A DNA stretch of 64,000 bases from NCBI GenBank assembly GCA_029641185.1, contig JAPWGK010000026.1:434001-498000 (forward strand), written 5' to 3'. Source of the DNA: Pseudofabraea citricarpa. Lineage: Eukaryota; Ascomycota; Leotiomycetes; Helotiales; Dermateaceae. Positions 22,668 through 32,989 of this stretch are shown one piece after another. The translations under genes and the position numbers were made by a program. The stretch's first letter is position 1. The number at the start of each line of letters is the position of its first letter. The notes under the pieces are model-generated. The model made no database searches. It saw only the letters and a program-made list of their open reading frames with translations, and was not told the origin of the DNA.

Positions 22668-24630
22668 ATGTTTGAGTCACGATTCCGAGGGAAAACTTTC
22701 AAACGCATCATGGCTGTCAGCTGTGCCATGGTAAGTTCTTCGATTCATCTTTGACGTGTGGAGAATTACAGTAAATATATCTAATTTTGTGACAGTCATT
22801 CTGCATGTATGGCTACGATGCAGGAGTTCTTGGTGGGGTTCAAGAAACAAAACCCTTTCATCGAGCGATGGGAGTAAGTCTCACCATACCAATCATATTG
22901 ACAAAAATAAAACTAATCTCCAATCATAGTATCCGACTGGGACTTATGTCATTCCTATGATTGCTTCGTCTTACACTTTAGCAGCAGCAGTTTGCTCTTT
23001 ACTGGTCACCATGATTGGTATGCCACTGGGTCGTCGTAATTGCATTCTGCTTGGAGACCTTTGCGTTCTTATTGGGGGTAGTTTGCAAGCTTCTGCCTGG
23101 TCAGTTCCGCAGATGATTGTCGGACGAGTAATTTGTGTAAGTTGAGCTTATCATCTAAAGCATGAAAGCTTACTAACTTCTCCTCTAGGGATTTGGTATC
23201 GGAGTATGAAATTTACCTTCCCTCTCACTCTCTAAACGACGATGTTTAACTTCAAATTAGTTTATTTCTTGTTCGATTCCAACATATCAAGCAGAGATGA
23301 GTACCGAGATTTCAGAACGTGGTCCACAAGTCGCGATAACATGTGTTTTTCTTGTGTCTGGTGCCGCCATTGCATACTGGATCGATTTTGGCTTTACCCG
23401 CATGGAGAACCAAATTTCATGGGTACGTATAGCCACCACTTGAACAGCAATTGATTAATCGTTAACCTTACATCAACTTTTCAGAGAGTTCCAATTGCTT
23501 TTCAGACGATATTTGCGTTGATTTCCGGTAGCTGCATGTTGATACTCCCCGATACCCCCAGATGGTACTACGCCAAAGGAATGGATAGTAAGGGAGACGA
23601 TGTCTTATGTCGTCTTCACGATGCCCCTCTAGAAGACCCCGCAGTACAGAATATGAGGCAAGGTATCCTTGCTAGCATTAGACTTGAAGAAGGCAACGAG
23701 AATCAATTCCAGTTATTGGATCTTATCTGGGACCGCAGTGATCTCCGCGCTGGTCGTCGTATCCGAATTTCATTCATGATTCTGGCACTTCAACAAATGA
23801 TGGGTTCGTAGCTACTAGAGCTTTCACAGTTCAACTGCAACTAACAAATTATCCTATAGGTATTAATCTCTCGGTCTATTATAGCACTGTTATCTTCTCT
23901 CAAGTCGGATTATCACCTTTCCTTGCACAACTTCTTGCAGCAATTATGAATACTCTCTTTGCCGCCGGGACCATCCCTCTTGTCTTCACTATCGAAAGAG
24001 TTGGTCGACGCAACGTCATGATGTACTCTGCCATGGCCTTGACTGCCTGTATGGTTGTATTTGTTGCAATGATAGGACTTCCGAATCCCACAGTTACTAC
24101 CCAGTGGATTGCAGTAGCTGCTATATTTATTTATAACACTGTTTTCGGATATGGATGGATCGGTGTCTGCTGGCTATATGGACCGGAGGTATTTGATGAA
24201 CCACTAAAACCCAAATTTAATAAGCCCTTGCTAACTTAGCACTCGCAGATTGCTCCTCTTAAACTCCGTCATGCTGGCGCTGCAGCTGGTGCATTTGGAG
24301 AATGGCTTTTCTCTTTCATTACCGTGTTTGCCGGTGGCATCGCGCTTCAGAATGTTGGATGGAAAATCTGGCTTTGGATGGCTTTATCTTGTGCCACTGC
24401 GGTTCCATTTGTATATTTCATGTGCCCCGAGGTAAGTTGATCAGTGGTTTTTGCTATCATCTCTTCCTGGAAATCTTCTAACTGATCTGCAGACATCTGG
24501 AAAGACGCTGGAGGAGATCGATCTTATATTCGCTCGAGATAGCGTCAAGCATAGTGATCTTGCTAATGAGGTTCTTGATCACCACGATTTTATGGAAAAG
24601 CCAACTGTTTCTATGATCGAGAAGGTCTAA
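22668..24630 (+). CDS. MFS sugar-porter-type transporter
   Basis: Seen: nine exons (22668-22730, 22796-22873, 22930-23136, 23189-23203, 23261-23422, 23485-23803, 23860-24188, 24249-24431, 24493-24630) give 497 aa. Sugar-porter motifs are present: YDAGVLGG in TM1, a GMPLGRRNC-type loop, GRVIC then GFGIG in TM4, LPDTPRWYY after TM6, QQMMGIN in TM7, IERVGRRNVM, and the C-terminal PE-TSGKTLEEID. Twelve hydrophobic segments can be counted. Exon 4 is a 15-nt microexon (GFGIG). Known: the family carries hexoses, quinate, lactose and other small polyols or organic acids with protons. Inference: uptake of the cluster's substrate or of a related compound. It is a clear paralogue of the MFS gene at 29979. 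Confidence 0.88.
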
Positions 24631-25216
24631 CTCAGGATGCTATAGCGGCTAAATGAAGCAAAGGAATAAGATGTATCAAATGATTGCCACAGCTAGGGGC
24701 AGATATTACAATTTCATTTTTGGTGTGTAACCGTGTGTTGCAGCAGAAGGAATTAATGAATTCGACACTGGTATTTCTAGATCTATTAGAGCCATAAGCC
24801 GCAAGTTTTATCGCACAATATCTTGCACTGCAATCAATTATCATCTTAAGGACCATCCTATCTATATGCATACAAATATACCTATATATGTGAGCTTTAA
24901 CATGCTATTATCTAGACTGAAGTATCTCAATTATTAAAGAATCCTGATTGTGATTTAACGTAAATATTAGGATGTTTTTCGCTTTCTGTAATACAAGTTT
25001 GAGATAATAACCATACACTATATTATGATTTTTTCATACAAATCTCATCTCGCATTGTTGCCATTGTGTTATAATTCTCAGTCAAAATGATACCATTGGA
25101 CGAAATCTGTTTTTCCAGACTTTCACGGGTGAAATATTATGCCTTGCAGTCCTTTTAGTTCATAAATTGGATGAGCAGATCCTAATCTATACCACACAAT
25201 TTTGGACCAGGCCCAA
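24631..25216. other. Convergent 3' intergenic region
   Basis: AT-rich 586 bp between the MFS and SDR stops. No gene or repeat recognised. Confidence 0.4.
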
Positions 25217-26059
25217 CTACTTCCCGATAGAATTAACCACCGGTCCTTCTAAGGTCCGTTTGACATTTGGATCATTGTACTTGAGCCACTCAATGACATA
25301 GTAATTCTTCGGGGCCGCTTCAATGACCTGTCCATAGAAAGTTTCATCGAAGACCAACATCTCGACGATTCTCACTATCTGTGATAACTCAATCCACTCG
25401 TTATCGAACGCATCCCACTCCTTCTTCTCAAAAAGATTGGTCCTCACGTTCCCAGGGCACAGAATGTTTACTCGAATATGATCGTTGTCGTAGAAATGCT
25501 TTGAGATCGCCTTCCCGAAGCCAACAACACCATGCTTAGCCGCTGTATAAATTGGGCAGAACCGCACAGGATAGATGCCGGCGATGCTTGCATTCAGGAC
25601 AAGGGAAGCCGCGGATCCTGTGGGGTTCTTCCGGAAGTAGTGTTGAGCGAGATAAGCCGTATTGATGACTGACTTGAGATCGACATCGATGAGGAAGTCT
25701 AGCTCGGAGGGAGGTCCCGAAACTTCGTCCGTACGGGCGTAGAAATTATTACGTTCGCCAACGCCTGCGTTGGCAAAGACGAAGTTGATTTGACCGTGCT
25801 TCTTGAAGACCTGCTCGAACGTGCTTGCAAGTGAATCGTAATTGTTCACGTTGGTCTTGAAAAAGTCGCCGCAGGTTTCCTTCGCGGCCTTCTCGCCAGC
25901 AGATTCGTTGAGATCTGCGATGTTCACTTTCCATCCTTTTTGTGACAAAGATGTTACAACCGCCAGGCCCATTCCAGAAGCTAGTGTACTGTCAGTAATT
26001 TATATATATTTGAAGTTTGACATCCTACCTCCGCCTGTGATCAGCGCCACGTTCGCCAT
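25217..26059 (-). CDS. Short-chain dehydrogenase (15-hydroxyprostaglandin-dehydrogenase-like SDR)
   Basis: Seen: two exons (26059-26029, 25980-25217) encode 264 aa. The cofactor loop TGGASGMG is at residues 8-15, with an aspartate in IADLNES that favours NAD. FANAGVG (the NNAG position) is near 88, the catalytic serine in NASIAG near 144, and YTAAKHG (Y-x3-K) near 155-161. CPGNVRT is near 187. Length is standard for classical SDRs. Start 26059 is the only ATG giving the Rossmann strand. Known: NAD-dependent oxidation of secondary alcohols. Inference: an alcohol oxidation step in the cluster. Divergent from the EthD gene, with two palindromes between them. Confidence 0.92.
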
Positions 26060-26416
26060 CTTCCTTTTTGGGACAAAGTTCAATCGAGGATATGTGAGAA
26101 ATGCGGTTTTTTTTCTCCAACTCTTTTTCTCACTCAATTATTTTGCCAGTTCCAAGAAGACGATGTAAGTCTGACAAACCCACCAGTCCTTCCGACCTGG
26201 GACAGCTAACGAGACCATCATCAACCCCGCCGGAATTGTTACATTGTTACATTCGAGAATGAATTCCCGGGCCTGCGGCATAAAAGTCTCAACTGACATC
26301 ATGGTGTTTGGGACTCCATTCCCCGGATTTCTTGTCGCGGCAGATTACCCCGCGGTTCCTAAATCAATAGTAGATGTATCATCGCTTATTTTCTATCGTT
26401 GAAACAGAAATTCTGC

Positions 26417-26427
26417 CATGACTCATG
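26417..26427. promoter_or_regulatory. AP-1-like palindrome CATGACTCATG (exact)
   Basis: Exact copy with TGACTCA core; 216 bp before the EthD ATG and 358 bp before the SDR ATG. Confidence 0.6.
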
Positions 26428-26486
26428 TCATATCTGAGGAAGATCATGGAGAAAGCTAGCTAAGCGACGCCTATCTAGCGTCATGG

Positions 26487-26497
26487 AATGATTCATG
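26487..26497. promoter_or_regulatory. AP-1-like palindrome AATGATTCATG (one mismatch)
   Basis: Second copy 59 bp downstream of 26427, followed by CC as at other cluster copies; 146 bp before the EthD ATG. Confidence 0.5.
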
Positions 26498-26642
26498 CCA
26501 CGCCACGACCATGAAATCCAGCATTGTCATCTGAAGAACGATAGGTAATTTGAGATAAAAAGTGACAAATGCGATGGCCATAAATCGTATCAGGTTTTCC
26601 CTCCCGTCCTCGATTTCTTTCGCAACAGTCTAAAATAAAAGA

Positions 26643-27175
26643 ATGACGTGGAAGAAAGTTGACCACGAATTCAAACATCCCAAGCTCAATTACGATTCCG
26701 AGCCCAACTATCAGCCATGCATTAAGGTTTCAGTTTTCTTCAAGAAGATTGAATCCATTGATCATGACACATTCTTTGGACACTGGCGCACTGTGCATGC
26801 CGATCTGGCTGTTGCAACTCACGCTTTTCGGGATCACATAGTGCGATATGCTCAAGTATGTCCCGTTCTCTCAATTATAGAATATCCCAGCTGATCAAAA
26901 TAATACAGCACCACCAAACACCTGAAATGAAGGAACGAGCCCGTAGCCTTGGGGAGAATGTACTCGAATATGATGGCTGTGCACAACTTTGGGTGAAGAC
27001 ATGGGATGATTGGCTGTCCTTCTACAATAGCAAAGAATATGCGGCTGCGCTCAGCGACGACTGCAATCAATTCATGGCTCTGCCTATGACCTACATGGTT
27101 GGTTACGAAAACTTGGTCATTGGAGACGCCTCGAAGACAATGGGTGGAAATGATGGCATGATGGCGGGTCAATAG
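26643..27175 (+). CDS. EthD-domain protein (dimeric alpha/beta barrel)
   Basis: Seen: two exons (26643-26855, 26909-27175) encode 159 aa. The N-terminal half contains KVSVFFKKIESIDHDTFFGHWRT-type strand and helix, with the HW..VH signature of EthD proteins near residues 47-52. The second half has a YDGCAQLWVKTWDD segment and a second beta strand ending in the C-terminal Gly/Met-rich tail. Known: EthD-like proteins form small dimeric barrels; some act as cyclases, decarboxylases or monooxygenase helpers in fungal polyketide and aromatic pathways, and the founding bacterial member lies in an ether-degradation cluster. No catalytic role can be assigned from sequence alone. Two palindromes upstream tie it to the cluster. 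Confidence 0.83.
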
Positions 27176-27870
27176 TCTGCAGGACAGTTCTACATTTCAT
27201 TTACTTAGGCAACATAGCTGGTATCTTATATTCAATAAATAGTTTTAATTCAATACATAATTAAGGTAAAATGAAGTCTGCTCAGAACCCAAAAACCTGG
27301 AAGTAAACTCGAAACTCCGGATATGAAAACACTATCTCACCAGCATCTTGACAGCCTGCAAAAATGCATACTCTTGTGTGCCTTGATCAACTTGATTACT
27401 ACCTACTTAGTACTAATCAGGTAATGTTTAAATCGTGTTTCTCTTATCTGCGATAGATTAAACATCTATTGAGGTTGTCCGCTTTAAACCATCTAGCTAA
27501 AATCATGTAATGACTTTTGCAACAATACTTGTACGTAGAGACCACTTTACGTCTATTAACAATTAACAGATGCTTGCTGTACTCAATTTCAAATAATACA
27601 CCTATCTTATCACAAACGTTATCAGCGGTTGTGCCCGACCATCTGGCTATTGGTTCTGCTTTTTTACGGTATTGTGCTGAGCCGAAAACTACTGTACCCC
27701 GCATGTGTAATAAAGTGGTGGGGAGCAGCATCACCATTGTCATCACTATCATTAGCATCATTAGCATCACCACCACACCCTCTACCCTGCCGCATCTCAA
27801 TCGCGTCAGTTGAACATCTGATATTGCGCCTGAGATACCTGCCCGTGGTCATTATTTGCCTGTTGGTTCC
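27176..27870. other. Intergenic region upstream of the bZIP gene
   Basis: 695 bp; AT-rich, with a CATCACTATCATTAGCATCA-like low-complexity stretch at about 27735-27780 just before the bZIP start. No clear gene. No copy of the cluster palindrome was seen here. Confidence 0.4.
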
Positions 27871-29408
27871 ATGGCCCGCGAAAAGCCACGCGTACGAACC
27901 ATCTCTTCTCTCTCCCAGGAACAAATCCAAAGAAAACGAGATACCGACCGTAGAGCACAGCGCGCATCCCGCGAGCGTACCAATTCTCGGATACAAGCTC
28001 TCGAAGAAGAACTCGCAGTGCTGCGGGCTGCGCGGTGTCGAGATGAGGAGGCCTTTACTGCAGAGATCAGCACCTTGCGCCAGAGCAACGAAGCTCTTCA
28101 GCAGCAGCTTCACGGCCTCCTGGAAGAAGCACCTCAGCCTTCCACACACAGATCCAGTAGTCTTACATCAGAAGGCTATGATGCGATAGTAGACAATGAC
28201 GACCCCCTCTCAGCCATCGATATTTCACCGCCACCAGAAGACATCCAGCATTTAACTCCTCATGAATCACCACCTACCTTTGAGCCGAATGTGGAGGAGC
28301 CGAACGAACATACCTTAGAACAGGATCAGCTTACGTATGAGATGGCAGCCCACGTAAATGGCCATATAGAAAAGCTCCCTGCAGAAATACGAACTCCTTC
28401 GGGCAGCTGGTCCTATTCCGAAGAAGCAGATCCTCTGGCTGAGAAAGGTTCTTATGAAGACGCAGTGACACCTGATCAAAGACAAGCTAATTCATTCCAT
28501 AGACGAGTATCTAGATGGAATACCGAGAGATGAGACGTCATTTTCTACTACTACAAGCATAAGCAGTGCCAATTCATCATCAATTTATATACCTTCAAAC
28601 AACGCTATGTTGGAACAACCTACAATTCGCCCAGGAACTACGGTCTGGACTACACTACCTCAACATCTACCAGCTACATGCCCTCTAGATCACATATTAA
28701 TCAACTTCCTCTCCTCGCGTAGGCTGTTAAAAGCTAAGGACTCATTAATCTCAATAGTTGGACCCCCAATACCTTCAATATCTGGACTCCTGCACTCTGA
28801 TTTTATCACAAGGCATCCTGTGAGCCGAGTCATGGTGGAAGTTGTGGCGACTTTTAAGCACGTTAATATTCAGGAAAAGCTAGCATTTCTCTATATAATG
28901 CACGCAACTATGCGAGTGAGTGGTGACTAGGTACCGTTGCTATTATTCGTAACGTTGGTTAACCTCTAGTAGTGGCAGATAGCCTCCAGTAAGGAGAGCT
29001 TCGAGCATATCCCGCGCTGGTTGCGTCCCACGTGCTGGCAAGTAGTAACACCCCATGCGGCTTGGATTGACAATATACCCTGGTATGCATGACCTTTCTC
29101 CTCCTGAGAAAAGAAAAGAGAAAAAATGCAAGAATTAAAGAAGAATTAGGCCACACATGCGGGATATTTTAATCCAGCATCCTCTACAGTACCCATTCGA
29201 AGAATTTTCAGAAATGTACTCTAGAAACGTCAAGCTTACTTGGCCTCATGAACCGTTAGATGCTGTGATACAGAGTACGACCAATGTTAAAGAGTTTACT
29301 TTGAATCCAATTTTTGAAAAGCACATTCGAAAGCTGCAAAATTGGTCGATGGGCGATGCTTTTAAAAAGCAGTATCCAGAGCTTGTACCAGCAATGATGG
29401 ATCCTTAA
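27871..29408 (+). CDS. bZIP-like transcription factor with C-terminal DUF3425
   Basis: Seen: four exons (27871-28447, 28503-28915, 28973-29082, 29150-29408) give 452 aa. A basic region at about residues 15-35 (RKRDTDRRAQRASRER) is followed by a heptad coiled coil to about residue 80. An acidic, Pro/Ser-rich middle follows, then the DUF3425 domain: CPLDHILINFL near 240, IPRWLRPT near 345, YPFEEFSEMYSRNVKLTWP near 385. At the position of the invariant bZIP Asn there is Asp, as in some fungal DUF3425 bZIPs. Intron 28448-28502 (55 nt, CTAAT branch) is needed to keep the frame. Known: fungal bZIPs bind TGACTCA-type or related palindromes. Inference: candidate to bind the CATGANTCATG elements. Its own promoter lacks a clear copy. 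Confidence 0.85.
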
Positions 29409-29978
29409 ATACAACTGGCTCTAACACAAAGCTATACTTACAATGATCTAACCCGATATTGTGCAACTTTGAAAATGCTATTTTAATAGCAAGTTCGATT
29501 AATTTACACCCTTGCATAGTCAATGGTAACTGTTACATAATAAAGATATAAGTCCAGAAAGGGTCTTGTTATAAAACCCTATCTAAGTTTCTTTCATGCA
29601 GGACAATCATACATATAGCTTTCGCATCCTTGATCAGACCTTGATGCACCTGAGAATTTAGGAAGTTAACTCGGTACAAGATTGTAATATGAGTTCTTAT
29701 TAATCTACCGGAATTAGGAATCCTAGCGTGCGGAGCCGCCAGACCCCCAGGATTTCTTCGCTCAATCAAAGTCCGGGGCCCCTAAAATCCCCAGGATTTC
29801 ACCAAAGTCCGGGGCTTTTGCAGCTCCGTATCCACTCAAGATTGTGAATACATTACAAATGCAATTTGGATTCTCCGTCTTTCAAACAGCTCACTGACTG
29901 CACCGTATCACATGTCTTCGACTACAAATAGCTTACCCTGGTCACCCATAGACATTGCTGTAATTACGAACCGCCGAG
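29409..29978. promoter_or_regulatory. Promoter region of the second MFS gene, with duplicated two-part motif
   Basis: No gene. CCCCAGGATTTC occurs at 29745-29756 and 29789-29800, and CAAAGTCCGGGGC at 29767-29779 and 29803-29815, alternating A-B-A-B. This lies 165-235 bp before the MFS ATG. Confidence 0.5.
29745..29815. repeat. Two-copy A-B-A-B direct repeat
   Basis: Unit A CCCCAGGATTTC and unit B CAAAGTCCGGGGC each occur twice, with spacings of 44 and 36 nt. GTCCGGGG and CCCCAGGA give partial dyad character. May be a transcription-factor array. Confidence 0.55.
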
Positions 29979-31862
29979 ATGAAACAAGTTCAATTAAGGG
30001 GGAAACCCCTGATCACAATGATTACATGCTCGGCTGCGAGTTCCTACCTGCTCTTCGGCTACGATCAAGGAGTGCTCGGTGGGCTTGTAGCTCAACCTAG
30101 TTTCTTGAACGCAATCGGTAATCCCACCAATGGCTTCCTGGGGACCATCGTTGCTCTTTACAATATTGGCTGTCTTGCTGGCTGTGTTGTAGCCGCTATC
30201 TTTGGTGATCGATTTGGCCGGAAGAGGTCCATTATTTACGGCTGCCTCATAATGGTTGTCGGTGCTATCATTCAAACAGCTACTTATGGAGCTGCACAGC
30301 TAATTGTCGGACGTCTTATCTCAGGTGTCGGAAACGGTACACTGAATTCCTTTTCATCTGCGTTGTCTAGAAGAGAAACTGATACATTTTCTACAGGAAT
30401 AAATACTTCGACGATTCCAATCTACGTTTCAGAAACTGCAAAGAGCAATCGTCGAGGTCGGGCAATAGCCATTCAGATGTCTGTTGTCATTGTAAGGATC
30501 TTCTTGTCCATCACCAACAAGCAAGATGTGCTAAGCTTGCTCTAGTTCGGTACTGTCATAGCATATTGGTTGGATTACGGCACGATCAAAACCCTCACGG
30601 GAGAGGTAAGTCGACGTTCTCTCGCTTCATGGACAAAGCCTGACTCGGCAGATCGTTTGGAGGTTCCCCATCGCATTTCAAATAGTCTTCGCACTCGTCA
30701 CCCTAGTAACGATGCCGTTCCTCCCTGACACGCCGCGCTGGCTGTATGCACATGGCAGGAGAGAAGAAGCCATCAATGTGCTTGCTCGGCTCATGTCATG
30801 CGCAGAAGACGATCCCAAAGTTCAGCTTATCGAGCACGAGATGAAAGAGGCCGTCGAGCTCGAGAGCGAGAAGGACGTCTTCGACTGGAAGAACCTCTTC
30901 TACGACCGAACTGATCTCAAAAATACTAGAAGATTAATCCTGTGCTTCATGATCCAGTTGATGCAGCAGTTCACGGGAATCAACGTCATTGCTTTCTATG
31001 GTAAGACTTACTTTCCATCAGGTATTATCATGACAGCCTGGCACAGGCTAAACAAAGTGTAACATAGTTACCATCGTGTTGGAAGTCAACGTCGGGTATT
31101 CGCGATCAACGAGTAGTTTAATTGCGGGCTTTATACAGGTTGCTTTCTGGCTAGGTACATTCCCTCCCATGGTGCTAGTTGATAAATACGGACGACGACC
31201 TACGCTACTAGTAGGATCAGTAGCACTAACGACGTCGATGATTCTCTTTACTATTGGGATTGCTGTCAACACAACAGCCTCCAACAAATTTGCCCTGGCC
31301 ATGTTGTTCATCTACGAGGTTTCGTTCGGCATGTCTTGGAATTCCCTCCCTTGGCTGATCTGCCCGGAAATCACTCCCCTTCACTTGCGACACATTGGTG
31401 GAGCTATTGGCCCGTTCTCTGAATGGCTGTGGACTTTTGTGAGCCCCCTCCCCTCTTCATCTCCATCTCCGTAGGAACGAAGTATACATAGTCCAAGAAG
31501 TTCAAGTTAGCGGTCGCTAAATGTACAATTATGAAAGGTCATCGTGCAAATGACACCAAGCGCCATCGCAAACACGGGCTGGAGATTCTACATTCTCTTC
31601 TGCATCATGAACGCCCTATGTTTCCCCTTTGTGTTCTTCTTCATCCCCGAGGTAAGCGCTCTTCCTATCCTCCTGATCACTGACTAAAAACTTCTGCTAG
31701 ACCAAGGGGAAGACGCTGGAAGAGATCGATTACGTCTTTGCGAGGGGCGAGGCGAAGGAGAGGTTGCAGCTACGCTTCCAACTCGCTGCGAGTCCAGCCG
31801 GGAGCAGGCATAATGAAGATCTCAAGCCCGCTGATATCGAGCAGGTCGAGATGGCATCGTAG
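29979..31862 (+). CDS. MFS sugar-porter-type transporter
   Basis: Seen: seven exons (29979-30336, 30397-30491, 30546-30605, 30652-31000, 31068-31438, 31538-31651, 31701-31862) give 502 aa. TM1 carries FGYDQGVLGGL, the loop 2-3 is GDRFGRKRS, TM4 GRLISGVGNGIN, then PIYVSETAKSNRRGR. LPDTPRWLY follows TM6, QQFTGINVIAFY is TM7, and VDKYGRRP is loop 8-9. The C-terminus is IPE-TKGKTLEEIDYVFARG, followed by about 35 hydrophilic residues. Twelve TM segments are countable and the family signatures are complete. Known: proton-coupled uptake of sugars or similar polyols. An ATG at 29912 is in another frame and was not used. Relation to the catabolic cluster is uncertain: it lies beyond the bZIP gene and lacks the palindrome. 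Confidence 0.9.
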
Positions 31863-32171
31863 AGCCAGGCAAGTTGGCTAAGGACTGTGAATGTGAAGAC
31901 TGTACAGGCATATTAGTAGCTGTTAGGCATCCGTGTTTGTATATCTACAACTTTTTAGATGGGACGGTTGTTATAGATGGTGTATCTGTGCAGGCTCTGA
32001 CCATGCGATGTCGCTAAATGGAAACTCATTTTGTTTGTTAAAAATCAAAGGTCGAATGCAACTTCACTTGAAGCTCTAAAACAACCATTTGTTTAGGTAA
32101 ATAAAGATAAATTTTCACTGATTTATTTCCATCTGCAAGCCCTACTTGAGCGAGCGATAGATCTCAGAACC
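31863..32171. other. 3' region of the MFS gene
   Basis: AT-rich; nothing recognised. Confidence 0.4.
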
Positions 32172-32612
32172 GTGGAGATGGAAAATAGTGATGGGAACTC
32201 GGGGAGGAAATACATAGCTCCGCTTGAGAATAACTCGACTTCGCTCTTGCTATCCTGCCTGCTTCTCTCCGCTGGCTCTGGATCTGGTTCTGCCGCCAGT
32301 GGCCAAACGCTCGAAATACAGACAGACATCCATCTACCCTTCTCTGAATGGACCTTCCTTAGATTTACTCTGAATATCTGGCCGCTCCTCTTTCTGCTCG
32401 GCGTTAGCATAGAAGCGCTTCTGTACACGAGATGGCTCCTGATGAGGGTATCGCAGAGGCGTGGAATCTCTGGTGGCCGGTATAGGTTCTTCGCACCAAA
32501 GTTTGGGTGGGCAATGCTGGTTATCCTTCACTGGATCGCGCGTGAGGATATTCCGAGAGGTGCGAGAAAATGGATGATAGGCTCGGATGGAAGGGATTCT
32601 TGGTCTTGTTAA
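32172..32612 (+). CDS. Hypothetical small membrane-protein ORF
   Basis: An open frame of 146 codons (start also possible at 32178). A Ser/Gly-rich stretch (residues 23-42) precedes a hydrophobic segment at about residues 64-85, followed by Arg-rich sequence and a second weak hydrophobic part near 110. No family recognised. The opposite strand is also open over much of it (32123-32428), so the frame could be fortuitous. No intron sites or strong start context support it. Confidence 0.25.
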   Translation: MEMENSDGNSGRKYIAPLENNSTSLLLSCLLLSAGSGSGSAASGQTLEIQTDIHLPFSEWTFLRFTLNIWPLLFLLGVSIEALLYTRWLLMRVSQRRGISGGRYRFFAPKFGWAMLVILHWIAREDIPRGARKWMIGSDGRDSWSC

Positions 32613-32989
32613 CTAGACCTCCACCCTAAGTAATAATCTTACATGGGAATAAAAGAATCCAGGAGCCGATATGTGATATATTCAGCTCCATCACAGAGAT
32701 TTACCTTCGCAGATCTCGTGGACCCCTTGCATCTATCCCACAGCTGTTCGCCTGCCGAGATATATGCATACTGTTGTCCTGGCACCCCTTAGAGGAGCTT
32801 TGTTAGGGTATATACCTTATTGCAGTACATTTATCCGGTTCTCGCATGCTGCAGGGTCGAGACCGGAGATTTCAGTCCAATAACCACGATGCTTCAGTTT
32901 ACCACTACATTCGGGGCCCTATCGGCCACGGCTTACCGGCTCGTCCTCTCAACAATCCTAATCCCGGCGGCGATATTTCTTTGGCGAGC

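Larger units (their letters stand above)
26060..26642. promoter_or_regulatory. Divergent promoter, SDR / EthD-domain gene
   Basis: 583 bp without a gene. It holds an exact palindrome (26417-26427) and a one-mismatch copy (26487-26497). Confidence 0.55.

Noticed and set aside
28448..28540. Frame break in the bZIP gene
   Set aside because: A 55-nt intron (28448-28502) with a CTAAT branch restores the DUF3425 frame; total exon length then divides by three.
1..29408. Secondary-metabolite biosynthetic cluster
   Set aside because: No PKS, NRPS, prenyltransferase, DMATS or terpene cyclase is present; the enzyme set is degradative.
22668..31862. The two MFS genes as one recent tandem duplication
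   Set aside because: They share family motifs but have different intron positions and diverged sequence, so the split is old.
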